In this document: in pieces, positions 7,699-16,386 of the stretch | How the letters are laid out: every line of letters starts with the position of its first letter | How positions within the stretch are numbered: the first letter of the stretch is position 1 | From: JADGRF01 sp035274465 | GTDB lineage: Bacteria > Myxococcota_A > Polyangia > Polyangiales > JAFGIB01 | Assembly (NCBI GenBank): GCA_035274465.1 | Contig: DATEOF010000142.1 | Span: 6,134-70,133, forward strand | Direction: 5' to 3' | Length of the DNA stretch: 64,000 nucleotides | Notes under the pieces: model-generated | Databases searched by the model: none | What the model saw: the letters and a program-made list of their open reading frames with translations, nothing else | What the model was told of the DNA's origin: nothing | Position numbers and translations under genes: made by a program

Positions 7699-10644
7699 TC
7701 AGTTTGGCTTGTCGCCGCCTGCATAGCCCAACGCGCGCAAGCGCGCCGCGGCGTTCTCATCGCTGGCGATGTCGACCGACTGCTGGCTGGCGCGTCCCTG
7801 CGCCGCGTCGCGTTCGTGTTGTTCGAGGGCCTTGTGGCTGAACTCCACCAGCGCGGGCTCGTCTGCCGCCAGGTTCACTTGCTCGCGCGGATCCTGATCC
7901 ACGCGGTAGAACTCGCGCTCGGCCAGCTTGCGCGGATTGCCCGGGTTGGCAGTGATCAGCTTGAGCTGGGCGCCGCCGCGGTCGATGCGCAGCGCGCGCA
8001 GCACGTTGCCCTCGTGGCTCTCCTCGGCGAACACCTCGGTGTTGCCCGCGAACAGCTCGCGGCCCTGCACGCCCTGGGGGATCGCGACGCCCGCGCGCTT
8101 GAGCAGCGTCGGCATCAGATCGATCGACTGCACCCAGTGCCGTACCACGTTGCCGCGCATCTCACCGCCCGGCAGCTTGACCAGGAGCGGCACGCGGACC
8201 TGCTCGTCGTACAGGGTCGTGCCGTGCCAAAAGCCGCCGTGCTCGTGGAACTCTTCGCCGTGGTCCGCCGTGATGACGATCGTGAGCTCGTCGTAGATGT
8301 TGCGGCGCTTGAGCTCGTCGATCAGCTGACCGAAGTTTTCGTCCCAGTAGGTGATCTCGCCGTCGTACAGCTTGCGCAGCGCGGGAGCTTCGTCTGGATC
8401 GGGCTCCTGGTGCGCGGCGCGCGCGTAGGCAGTGCCGTCGTACGGGTGCGGGTAGTACGGATCGTGCGGATCCATGTAGCCCACGAAGAAGAACCACGGC
8501 GCCTTGGGTTGCTGGTCGAGCATGCCGAGCAGCTGCTTGTTCACGACCGAAGCGTCCTGGTAGGCGCTACCCACCTCGACGCGGCCGCTCTTGGCGCGCA
8601 CGGTCTCGATGCGCTGGCGCATGAACTGCACGAGCAGCAACTTGGCCGCGGTGTCGTTGGCGCCGAGCACGAAGTTCGGCTCGAGGTAGCGGTAGACGTC
8701 GAAGCCCTGATGGAAGTTGAAGAACGGTGCGACGTTGTAGTTGGTGACGATGCCGCGCGTGGTGTAGCCAAAGGAACGCAACGCTTCGGGCAACGTCGCG
8801 ATCTCGTTCGGGAGCGCATCGCCCTTGGCCATGGTGCGGTGGCTCGCGGGATAGCGACCGCTCAGGATCGAGGCGAAGCTCGGTCGCGTCCACGAGGCGT
8901 TGGCGAACGCCGCGTCGAAGCGGATGGCGTCCTTCGCGAACGCATCCAGCCGCGGGGTCTTGCCGTTCTGGTAGCCGTAGAGCGGCAGGTGATCGGCGCG
9001 CAGCGTGTCGACCACGATGAACAAGATGTTGCCGGCCTCGGGCGGCGCCTTGGGGCGCGCGCTCAGATCGGGCTCGGCGGACGCGTGGTGCGCGACGCGC
9101 GCGAAGCCGAACAGGCCGAGCCCGAGCGCGACGATCAACGCGGGCGTGCCCCAGGCCTTCAGCAAGAAGCCGCCGGGCCTGCGCTCGGTGAACAGGCGCA
9201 GCACGAACGACAGCACGAAGTACACCAGCACGGCTGCGAGCGCGCAGCCACCCAGCACGGCCAGGCCCTTGGCGCTCTTCCACACCAACTCTTCGTGGTA
9301 GTAGTCGCGGCGCACGCGAAACGCGCCGATCGCGAAGCTGACGGCGGCCACGAACGCGGCACAGGTGCGCGCATAGGCACGCGATTCGGGCGCCGCCGTG
9401 CGCTGCATGAGTCGGCCGGACCATGCGAGCGCGAGGCCGAGGCCGGCACCCAGGCCGCCGAAGATCAGCGCGTACACCAGCGTGCCGTACACCAGCACGC
9501 CGTAGTCGGGATCGGCCGCGCTCGAGCGCAGGATCACGATCGCCTCGCCGCAGCCGAGCAGCGCACCGGCCAGAAGGCCCGCGCCCAGGCCGACGGCCAG
9601 CCCGCGCGTGCGCTTGGGCCACTCGCTCTCGGGCACGGGGGGCAACGCGGCGTGCACCGCTTCCTCGTGCTCGGCGTGCTCGACCTGGATCTGCACGCTG
9701 TAGCCGACGCGGCGCGCCATGAAGACGATGCCGCCGAACGACGAGATGAACATCTCGATCAGGAAGCCGAGCGTCGGAATCAGCACCGCCACCGCGTCGG
9801 GCACGCCGACCCGCGTGTAGAGCGCGACCGCGGTCGCCTCGCGCAGGCCGATGCCGTTGATCGACGCCGGCAAGAGCGTGGCGAAGATCTGCAGCGACGA
9901 GCCGAAGAACACCTCGCCCACGCCGAGCTGGGCGTTCAGCGCATGCGCCGCACCGACGTAGATGAAGGCGCGGAAGAAGTGCGTGCCGATGCCGAGCAAC
10001 GCCGCCTGCGCGACCAGGCCGCCCTTGCCCTCGTAGGCGCAGACCGCGTCGGTGGTCGTGCGCAATTTGCCGGCGATCTGCGCCGGCATGCGCGCGGCCA
10101 GCAGGCGGAACAGCGCCGGTTTGCTGACCAATGTGATCGACGCGACGATCAAGCTCAGGAAGAACGCGTCGACCAGCAGCACGCCGGAGACACCGATGAA
10201 GCGCAGGCCGAAGAACGAGCCGCCGATCACCACCGCACCGAACGCCAGCCAGCCGAGCACCATCTCGATGCCGATGCTGGCCGTGGCGCGCGCCACCTTG
10301 CCGGTGTGTTTGGCGATGTCGTAGATGCGGTAGCCGTTCAACCCGGTCCAGCCGCCCGGCGCGAACTCGCCGAAGAAGCGGCCGATCATGAACGAGCCGA
10401 TCAAGTGGCGCAGCGGCGCGTGGATGCCCTGGCCGATCAGCAAGCGTTGCCAGCGGATCACGCTGCAGGAGATCGCGCATAGCTGCATGACCAGCCCGAA
10501 CAGCACCCAGCCGAACGAGATGTTCGACAGGTGGTGCCACAGATCGGCCGCGCCCTGGCGCGCGATCACCTTGGAGTACAGGGCGATCACGATGCCGAGC
10601 GAGATCGCGAGCTTGAGCAGGAAGATGATGCGCTGTTTGGTCAT
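7699..10644 (-). CDS. Fusion: lysylphosphatidylglycerol-synthase-type flippase domain + alkaline-phosphatase-superfamily (sulfatase-like) domain
   Basis: A 981-residue two-part membrane protein. Residues 1-310 match the LPG_synthase_TM/UPF0104 family, the flippase half of MprF, with FGEFAPGGWTGLNGYRI and late LPASINGIGLREA motifs. Residues 345-510 add more membrane helices. Residues 525-930 form a sulfatase-fold domain: IVVDTLRADHLPLYG (metal-binding Asp), SWTRPSFASILSG (nucleophile region), GYMDPHDPYYPH and TADHGEEFHEHGG. The nucleophile position is Thr within T-R-P-S, not the Cys or Ser that becomes formylglycine, so a phosphotransferase or phosphohydrolase is more likely than a sulfatase. 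Its ATG overlaps the stop of fbp (ATGA at 10641-10644). Confidence 0.82.
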   Translation of the reverse strand: MTKQRIIFLLKLAISLGIVIALYSKVIARQGAADLWHHLSNISFGWVLFGLVMQLCAISCSVIRWQRLLIGQGIHAPLRHLIGSFMIGRFFGEFAPGGWTGLNGYRIYDIAKHTGKVARATASIGIEMVLGWLAFGAVVIGGSFFGLRFIGVSGVLLVDAFFLSLIVASITLVSKPALFRLLAARMPAQIAGKLRTTTDAVCAYEGKGGLVAQAALLGIGTHFFRAFIYVGAAHALNAQLGVGEVFFGSSLQIFATLLPASINGIGLREATAVALYTRVGVPDAVAVLIPTLGFLIEMFISSFGGIVFMARRVGYSVQIQVEHAEHEEAVHAALPPVPESEWPKRTRGLAVGLGAGLLAGALLGCGEAIVILRSSAADPDYGVLVYGTLVYALIFGGLGAGLGLALAWSGRLMQRTAAPESRAYARTCAAFVAAVSFAIGAFRVRRDYYHEELVWKSAKGLAVLGGCALAAVLVYFVLSFVLRLFTERRPGGFLLKAWGTPALIVALGLGLFGFARVAHHASAEPDLSARPKAPPEAGNILFIVVDTLRADHLPLYGYQNGKTPRLDAFAKDAIRFDAAFANASWTRPSFASILSGRYPASHRTMAKGDALPNEIATLPEALRSFGYTTRGIVTNYNVAPFFNFHQGFDVYRYLEPNFVLGANDTAAKLLLVQFMRQRIETVRAKSGRVEVGSAYQDASVVNKQLLGMLDQQPKAPWFFFVGYMDPHDPYYPHPYDGTAYARAAHQEPDPDEAPALRKLYDGEITYWDENFGQLIDELKRRNIYDELTIVITADHGEEFHEHGGFWHGTTLYDEQVRVPLLVKLPGGEMRGNVVRHWVQSIDLMPTLLKRAGVAIPQGVQGRELFAGNTEVFAEESHEGNVLRALRIDRGGAQLKLITANPGNPRKLAEREFYRVDQDPREQVNLAADEPALVEFSHKALEQHERDAAQGRASQQSVDIASDENAAARLRALGYAGGDKPN

Positions 10645-11663
10645 CCTCTACCCACGCGGGCGACCGCATCCTGCACGTCGAGCTTGCTGCCGATGTAGAG
10701 CGGCACGCGCTGGTGCAGCTCGGTCGGGACGACCTCGAGCACGGATTGGTTGCCGGTGGACGCCAGGCCGCCGGCCTGCGTGGCGATCATCGCCATGGGC
10801 GACGCTTCGTAGAGCAGGCGCAGCTTGCCATTCGGGTTCTTCTTGTCCGCGGGGTAGGCGAACACTCCGCCCTTGAGCAGCGTGCGGTGCATGTCCGCGA
10901 CCAGCGTGCCGATGTAGCGGCCGCTGTACGGGCGACCCGACGCCTTGTCCGGCGTCTTCAGCCACTTCACCCACTCGACCACACGCGGATCCCAGTTGCC
11001 TTCGTTGCCTTCGTTGATCGAGTAGAGCTTGCCGCGTTCGGGCATACGGATGTCCGGGTGCGAGAGGAAGAACTCGCCGACCGAGGGATCGAGCGTGAAG
11101 CCGTGCACGCCCTGGCCGCTGGTGAACACGAACATGCACGAGCTGCCGTAGATGATGTACCCGGCGGCCACCTGGCGCGTGCCGGTCTGGAGGCAATCGG
11201 CCAAGCCCGGATCATCGCCCGGGGACAGCCGCTTGTGCACGGAGAAGATGGTGCCGATGGCGATGTTCACGTCGATGTTGGTCGAGCCGTCGAGCGGGTC
11301 GAACATCAGCACGTAGCGACCTTTGGGGTAGCGGGTCGGGATCGGGATCGGATCGTCGACCTCCTCGCTCGCCATCAGACACACCTGGCCCCCTGCCTCG
11401 ATGCAGTGGATCAGGGTGCGGTTGGCGAACTCGTCCATCTTCTGCACGGTCTCGCCCTGGATGTTGGTCTTGCCGGTGTGCCCGAGCAGCCCTGCCAGGC
11501 CAGCCTGGTTGACCCGGCTGGAGATGATCTTGCCCGCAAGCGCCAGCTGCTGAAAGAGCTGCGTGAACTCGCCGGTCGCGCCGGGAATCTCGCGCTGCCG
11601 CTCGAGCAGGAAGCGCTCGAGGGTCCAGCCGTAGTGCTCTGCCTTGCGGATCTCATCCACCAT
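10641..11663 (-). CDS. fbp: Fructose-1,6-bisphosphatase, class I
   Basis: A 340-residue enzyme that hydrolyses fructose-1,6-bisphosphate to fructose-6-phosphate in gluconeogenesis. The ATG at 11663 is chosen because GGAGG lies at 11671-11675 on the coding strand; the frame is open 16 codons further. Diagnostic motifs are MASEEVDDPI, the metal-binding FDPLDGSTNIDVN, GTRQVAAGYIIYGSS and GGVFAYPADKKNPNGKLRLLYEASPMA. Length is typical for the class. The stop overlaps the start of the flippase/phosphatase fusion gene by four bases (ATGA), so the two are translationally coupled, which is unusual company for a central-carbon gene. Confidence 0.96.
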   Translation of the reverse strand: MVDEIRKAEHYGWTLERFLLERQREIPGATGEFTQLFQQLALAGKIISSRVNQAGLAGLLGHTGKTNIQGETVQKMDEFANRTLIHCIEAGGQVCLMASEEVDDPIPIPTRYPKGRYVLMFDPLDGSTNIDVNIAIGTIFSVHKRLSPGDDPGLADCLQTGTRQVAAGYIIYGSSCMFVFTSGQGVHGFTLDPSVGEFFLSHPDIRMPERGKLYSINEGNEGNWDPRVVEWVKWLKTPDKASGRPYSGRYIGTLVADMHRTLLKGGVFAYPADKKNPNGKLRLLYEASPMAMIATQAGGLASTGNQSVLEVVPTELHQRVPLYIGSKLDVQDAVARVGRG

Positions 11664-11850
11664 GAAGCTACCTCCAGGCCCGTCCCGTCGCGGGTACGAG
11701 TATTCGGCCACATAGCAGAGATCCCTCGGTCGGGAAACTCAACGGCGAGTTCACGCGTTCCCGAGCGGGGGGTGAGTCGAGGTGCGCCGCTCTGCGTACA
11801 CGCGCGACTTGCAGACGGCGGCCCGGCTTTGCGTTTACGATGCGCGTTGC

Positions 11851-13044
11851 ATGCTGGGCTCGCAGGCAGCCGCTATGGGACGGCTTTTGTGGCGCTGGCT
11901 GTCCTTCGCGCTGGGTTTCGTCGCAGCTGGCGGCGGCGTGTGGTACGGCGCGCAGCAGGCCGTGAGCGAGGCGCGCATCGCAGAGCTGCCGCTCGGCTTC
12001 GGCCTGATCGACACCGCGTTCGTGTTCCAGCGCCGCCTGAACAAGGAGCGCCGGCCGAACACCGTCGCGCTGGTGGGCGACTCGACGCTGATGGACGCGA
12101 AGGGCATGCGCTGGCCGCGCCGCCAGAGCTTGCCGGGACGCATCGCGCTGTCGCTGGAGAACTACGCCGAGGCGGGCGTGAACGTGAACCTGCAGAGCTT
12201 CCGCATGCCCGGTCTCGGGCCGGCGGGCATGTACTTCGCGACCGAGCGCTTGATCGCCGCGCGACCCGAGCGCGTGGTGCTGGCGCTCAACCTGCACGGC
12301 TTCACGCGCGAGTCGGTCCGCAGCTTCTCGTACGTGGAGAGCGCGGGCTGGATGTCGCCCGGCCAGCTCGGCGAGGCGCTGTTCCTGCCGCTCTGGGACT
12401 CGGGGCTCACGGCCGATCGGCTGCTGTTCTACAACGGGCTGCGGGCTGTCGGCGTGGGGGACGCCTGGCGTGCCGCGCGCGGGCTGCAGGCGCGCGCGTT
12501 TCGCCTGTACGCACCGGCGGCGAATGCGCTGGACGGCTTGATCGGCAGCAAGGCCTACGAGGATCTGCAGGGGGACATCGGCCTCACGCGCCTGTCCCGC
12601 AACGTGGTGGAAATCGACGGGCGCATGCGTCACCGGAAGGAGCTGGCTGCGCGCATCATGGCGCCGGTGCTGTCCGGACTGTCGGTGACGCACCCGAACC
12701 TCCAGCTTCTGGGGCGCGCGCTGGCGCGGCTGCGCGCGGCGCAGATTCCGGCGCTGGTGTACATCGAGCCGTTCAACATCCGCTACCTGCGCTCGCTCGG
12801 GATCCCAATGGACGGGCTGCCGCGCAGCTTGCGCAACATCCGCCGCGTGGTCGAAGGGCAGGGCGCGGAGCTGATGGATCTCCATGCGATCCTGCCCGAT
12901 GCGGCGTTTCGCGACGAAGGCGATCACTACACCTTCGAGGGTGAACCCAACGGCACCTACCTGGTCGCGCGGCGGCTGGCCGAACACCTGGCGAGCGACG
13001 CTCCCGCACAGCAAGCGATGAACACGAGCCATGCTGTTCAATAG
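11851..13044 (+). CDS. SGNH/GDSL-like membrane-anchored protein paired with an MBOAT
   Basis: A 397-residue protein with an N-terminal signal anchor (hydrophobic around residues 10-30) and an SGNH-hydrolase-like domain. The nucleophile block is VALVGDSTLMDAKG, and the C-terminal Asp/His block is DEGDHYTFEGEPNGTYL. This resembles AlgJ/AlgX/DltD-type partners that move acyl groups from an MBOAT to an extracytoplasmic polymer. The ATG at 11851 follows a TACGAT hexamer by 9 nt; an ATG at 11875 (MGRLLWRW) is an alternative start. The end overlaps the MBOAT gene by 14 nt, confirming an operon. The acceptor polymer is unknown. Confidence 0.72.
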   Translation: MLGSQAAAMGRLLWRWLSFALGFVAAGGGVWYGAQQAVSEARIAELPLGFGLIDTAFVFQRRLNKERRPNTVALVGDSTLMDAKGMRWPRRQSLPGRIALSLENYAEAGVNVNLQSFRMPGLGPAGMYFATERLIAARPERVVLALNLHGFTRESVRSFSYVESAGWMSPGQLGEALFLPLWDSGLTADRLLFYNGLRAVGVGDAWRAARGLQARAFRLYAPAANALDGLIGSKAYEDLQGDIGLTRLSRNVVEIDGRMRHRKELAARIMAPVLSGLSVTHPNLQLLGRALARLRAAQIPALVYIEPFNIRYLRSLGIPMDGLPRSLRNIRRVVEGQGAELMDLHAILPDAAFRDEGDHYTFEGEPNGTYLVARRLAEHLASDAPAQQAMNTSHAVQ

Positions 13045-14443
13045 CCTGCAGTTCGCGCTGTTCTTCCTGGTCCTGTTGGGCGTGCTGCGCGCGCTGCGCG
13101 GGTTCGGCAGCGCCGTGCGCCTGCGCGTGCTGCTCGGCGCGAGCTTGCTGTTCTACACGCTCTGGATCCCGAGCTACCTGCTGCTCCTGATGGCGACGCT
13201 CGGCATCAACTACTGGCTGGCGAGCGTGATGCTGAAGAGCGCGCAGCCGCGGCGCGTGTTGATCACGTCGATCGTCTTCAGCTTGGGCTTGCTGGCGGTG
13301 TTCAAGTACGCGGCGCTCGCGGTCGAGACTGCGCTGCCGGCCCTGCGTTTGATCGGCGTCGTGAAGCTGCAGCCGCCGGAGCTGCTCTTGCCGCTCGGCA
13401 TCTCGTTCTACACGTTCGAGATCATCAGCCTGAGCGTCGACATCTACAAGCGCCGCGGTGAGCTGCCGAGCTTCACGCGCTACGTGCTGTTCGTGACCTT
13501 CTTTCCGCACTTGATCGCGGGGCCGATCATGCGCGGCAACGAGCTACTGCCGCAGTTCGACTCCGGTGGAGTCGTGGATCCCGTGCGCACGCGCCGTGGC
13601 TCGTGGCTGATCGCCGCGGGCCTGCTGAAGAAGTGCGTGCTGGCAGACTTCCTGCTCGCGCCGTTCGTGAACGACGTGTTCGGCGTGGCGGGTGCGGGCA
13701 CGGCGCCCGCGCACCTGATCGCGGTCTACAGCTTCGCGTTTCAGATCTACTTCGACTTCTCGGGCTACACGGACATGGCGCGTGGGCTGGCGTGTCTGCT
13801 CGGCTTCGAGTTGCCGCACAACTTTCTGGAGCCATACCTCTCGCGCAGCGCCTCCGAGTTTTGGCGCCGCTGGCACATCTCACTGTCGCGCTGGCTCCGC
13901 GACTACCTGTACATCCCGCTGGGTGGCAACCGTTCGGGCGAGCTGCGCACCGGCATCAACCTGATGCTGACCATGTTGCTGGGTGGCCTGTGGCACGGTG
14001 CGGGCTGGAACTACGTGGTCTGGGGCGGACTCCACGGCGCGCTGTTGATGATCGAACGCGCGCTGGGTAAGGGTAGCGTATCCGAGTCGGTGGGCCTGCG
14101 CTGGCGCGACGCACCGCGCATCGTGCTCATGTTCCACCTCGTGTGTCTGATCTGGGTAGCCTTCCGCGCGCCCGACCTGAGCACCACGTTGACCATCTGG
14201 TCGGCCCTGTTCACGCGCAGCTACTTCGTGGCCTGGCCGCTCTTGCCGCTGCTGATCGTCTTTGTGTGTGCGCTGCTGCACCTGGCGGAGCGAGCGGTCC
14301 ACGCGCGCTTGCCGGCCCTGCACACGCGCATCGCGGGCGCAGTCTGGGGCCCGATGTTCGAAGGTGCGGCTCTGGGTGCGATCGTCGGGGCCTCGCTGGT
14401 CGCAGCAGGTGCCGGCGCCGAGTTCATCTACTTTCAGTTTTGA
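13031..14443 (+). CDS. MBOAT family membrane O-acyltransferase (AlgI/DltB type)
   Basis: A 470-residue polytopic protein of the membrane-bound O-acyltransferase family. The family core is visible: FFPHLIAGPIMR near residue 158, FSGYTDMARGLA near 248, PYLSRSASEFWRRWHISLSRWLRDYLYIPLGG near 275-305 (split by the characteristic FWRRWHIS), and the catalytic His region LGGLWHGAGWNYVVWGGLHG near 320. Family members pass acyl groups from the cytosol to secreted polysaccharides, teichoic acids or lipids. Translation overlaps the upstream SGNH gene. A strong hairpin follows at 14470-14547. Confidence 0.92.
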   Translation: MLFNSLQFALFFLVLLGVLRALRGFGSAVRLRVLLGASLLFYTLWIPSYLLLLMATLGINYWLASVMLKSAQPRRVLITSIVFSLGLLAVFKYAALAVETALPALRLIGVVKLQPPELLLPLGISFYTFEIISLSVDIYKRRGELPSFTRYVLFVTFFPHLIAGPIMRGNELLPQFDSGGVVDPVRTRRGSWLIAAGLLKKCVLADFLLAPFVNDVFGVAGAGTAPAHLIAVYSFAFQIYFDFSGYTDMARGLACLLGFELPHNFLEPYLSRSASEFWRRWHISLSRWLRDYLYIPLGGNRSGELRTGINLMLTMLLGGLWHGAGWNYVVWGGLHGALLMIERALGKGSVSESVGLRWRDAPRIVLMFHLVCLIWVAFRAPDLSTTLTIWSALFTRSYFVAWPLLPLLIVFVCALLHLAERAVHARLPALHTRIAGAVWGPMFEGAALGAIVGASLVAAGAGAEFIYFQF

Positions 14444-14469
14444 GGCTTGGGGCAGCCTCGTTTCGGTCT

Positions 14470-14547
14470 CCTGTGCCTTGTTCCTTGTTCAACTCGGGGA
14501 ACCGGGACCCAGGAACGGCAACAAGGAACAAGGAATTTAGGCACAGG
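14470..14547. terminator. Long palindromic hairpin between convergent genes
   Basis: A 20-nt arm at 14470-14489 (CCTGTG then CCTTGTTCCTTGTT) is complementary to AACAAGGAACAAGG at 14520-14533 and CACAGG at 14542-14547, interrupted by an 8-nt bulge on the right arm. It sits between the stop of the MBOAT gene at 14443 and the stop of the convergent gene at 14558. Bidirectional termination is the natural reading. There is no U-run, so a mobile palindrome cannot be excluded. Confidence 0.6.
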
Positions 14548-14557
14548 GCGCTTCCTT

Positions 14558-15841
14558 TCAGGTGAGCGGCCCCTCGGGGATTCGGCGTTGGGCGAGGGCG
14601 GCGACTTGATCGGGCGTGAAGATCGGCTCGAGGATGCGCGGGTTTTGTTGGCGCGAGCGAAAGAGCTCGAGGATGTAGCGCATGCGTTGGCTGAGGATGA
14701 CCCAGTCGTCGGCGCCGGTGCCGATCGCGACGTGGCGGTCGATGCCGAGCTTGCCGAGCAGCTCTTCGGCCGCGTCTTCGAGGTGGCGCAGCGCGTCGTG
14801 TTCCTCGCTGCGTTCGGCGAGGGCTTCGTATTGCGCGAGCATCATGCCGAGCTCGGCGTTGTCGATCGTGCGGAGCTGGGGTGGGAACAGGGGCTGGCCC
14901 GGCGCGGCGGGTAGGTCGCGACCGAGGCGCAGCGTGCTGTCCGGGAGCTTGAGCGTCATCATCAGCTCGGTGGCGAAGCGATGGAACACGTCCTGCACGT
15001 GGTCGGTGATCGGGGACAGCAGGCGGTCGACCAGCGCGTAGCCGCGCGGGCCGAGCACTTCGTTGCCGATGCGTTCGGCGAGGGCGTCGTGCGTGGCGTT
15101 GACCAGGACGTTGCCGATCGGCGCGTCCAGCGCACCGATGATGTACGTCTGCAGGCGTGTCTGCTCGTGGACGCCGATGCTCGCGTTGCCGAGCAAGATC
15201 AGCTCGGCTCGGCGCTTGGGGTCGAGCTCGAACTTGGCCTTGTAGTAGTGGCGGGCGGCTTCGCGCAGCAAGGATTGTCCGCCGCGTGACACCAGCTCGA
15301 GCTCGCGCGTCTTTTCGTCGAGGCGCACCTTGTCGGGCTCGATCGGGCCGCTGTGCAGGCTGTCGAGGTAGCGCTCGAGCTTGACGAGGTCGGGCGAGCG
15401 GTCGCTGCCCAGCTCCTGCAGGAAGCGTCCAAACGCCGGCGCCAGCTCGGCGAACACCTGCGTGTTGCCCTCCGCCAGGTACATGCGCATGTCGTTGATC
15501 GCGCAGCGCACCGAGGCATCGAGCGCGGCGCGCTGTGCGTCGGTGGGATCTGCGTGCAGCGAGCGTAGCTGCGTGTTCAAGCGCTGCAGGCGCTGATCGT
15601 TCGAACCCGAACCCTCGATCCACCAGCGCAACAGCTCGGGCAGCTCCTGGTTCTGGATGAACTGACCGACGACCTTGGACGACCAAGCAGCGAAGCTGAA
15701 CCACGTCACGTTCTCGGGCCCGAGCATGCGCGCGAAGCCGTCTGATAGTTCATGGTAGCCCTGACTGATCAGCAAGTTACGCAAGACAGGCTGGCTCTCC
15801 AGCGTGACGATGCTCTGCCACGAGTCAGCAATGGCGCTCAC
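14558..15841 (-). CDS. Conserved protein of unknown function
   Basis: A 427-residue soluble protein, largely helical, with no signal peptide or membrane segment. Recognisable stretches are NVTWFSFAAWSSKVVGQFI near residue 45 and a mid-protein SLLREAARHYYKAKFELDPKRRAELILLG. To my recollection the N-terminal W-x-x-F-A-x-W-[AS]-S pattern occurs in an uncharacterised family in actinobacteria and myxobacteria; I cannot name a domain. The C-terminal 60 residues hold LEDAAEELLGKLGIDRHVAIGTGADDW. It is convergent with the MBOAT gene and divergent from the SRPBCC gene, so it is probably a single-gene unit. Confidence 0.72.
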   Translation of the reverse strand: MSAIADSWQSIVTLESQPVLRNLLISQGYHELSDGFARMLGPENVTWFSFAAWSSKVVGQFIQNQELPELLRWWIEGSGSNDQRLQRLNTQLRSLHADPTDAQRAALDASVRCAINDMRMYLAEGNTQVFAELAPAFGRFLQELGSDRSPDLVKLERYLDSLHSGPIEPDKVRLDEKTRELELVSRGGQSLLREAARHYYKAKFELDPKRRAELILLGNASIGVHEQTRLQTYIIGALDAPIGNVLVNATHDALAERIGNEVLGPRGYALVDRLLSPITDHVQDVFHRFATELMMTLKLPDSTLRLGRDLPAAPGQPLFPPQLRTIDNAELGMMLAQYEALAERSEEHDALRHLEDAAEELLGKLGIDRHVAIGTGADDWVILSQRMRYILELFRSRQQNPRILEPIFTPDQVAALAQRRIPEGPLT

Positions 15842-15942
15842 GGGTACCCCTCTTGTTCAAGTTAATCCTGCAGCTAGGAGCGGCAGTCCAAGATCAGGGT
15901 AACGTCGGCTCTTGGGTGCATGCTAGACTCGACCCGCGCACC

Positions 15943-16386
15943 ATGGCCCACTCGTTCAATCGCTTGCACACGCACCACACGCCGCAGCAGGCGTTCGACT
16001 TCATCGCTGATTTCTGTCATGCGTCGTTGTGGGACCCGCGCACCCGAAGTGTCCGAAAGCTGACCGACGGCCCGGTCGGACGCGGCACGCGCTTCCTGCT
16101 GACGGCTGACCTACTCGGCCAGTCGCTCGAGTTCCCCTATGAGATTACCGTGTACGAACGCCCGCACCAGCTGGTGTTCGAGGGCAGCACGCGTTGCTTC
16201 GCCTACCACGAGCGCATCAGCTTCACGCCGGAAGGCACAGGCACCAGCATCGAGTACCGCGCGCAGATGTGGCTGCAATCCCTGCTCGTGCTGGGCAACC
16301 CCATCCTGTCGCTGATCTACCAACGCATCGGCAATGACGCCACCAGCGGCATCGTGCCGGCGATGGATCGCGCGCTGGCAGCCTAA
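15943..16386 (+). CDS. SRPBCC (START/Bet v1-like) family protein
   Basis: A 147-residue protein of the polyketide-cyclase/dehydrase-like SRPBCC fold. The N-terminal HHTPQQAFDFIADFCHASLWDP matches the family's helix-1 region with the W-D-P turn. The middle TGPVGRG-like stretch (DGPVGRGTRFLL) and PHQLVFEGS follow the usual beta-sheet order. Such proteins bind lipids or small hydrophobic ligands. A TAGACT hexamer at 15924-15929 lies 13 nt before the ATG, with no Shine-Dalgarno. The stop codon overlaps the convergent lipoprotein stop at 16383. Confidence 0.72.
   Translation: MAHSFNRLHTHHTPQQAFDFIADFCHASLWDPRTRSVRKLTDGPVGRGTRFLLTADLLGQSLEFPYEITVYERPHQLVFEGSTRCFAYHERISFTPEGTGTSIEYRAQMWLQSLLVLGNPILSLIYQRIGNDATSGIVPAMDRALAA

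Noticed and set aside
7699..9000. Annotation of the fusion protein as a sulfatase
   Set aside because: The formylglycine Cys/Ser and following Arg are missing; Thr occupies the nucleophile position.
7669..10482. A 937-codon plus-strand frame opposite the flippase/phosphatase fusion gene
   Set aside because: Composition is Arg/Gly/His-rich shadow coding; the minus-strand frame has complete domains.
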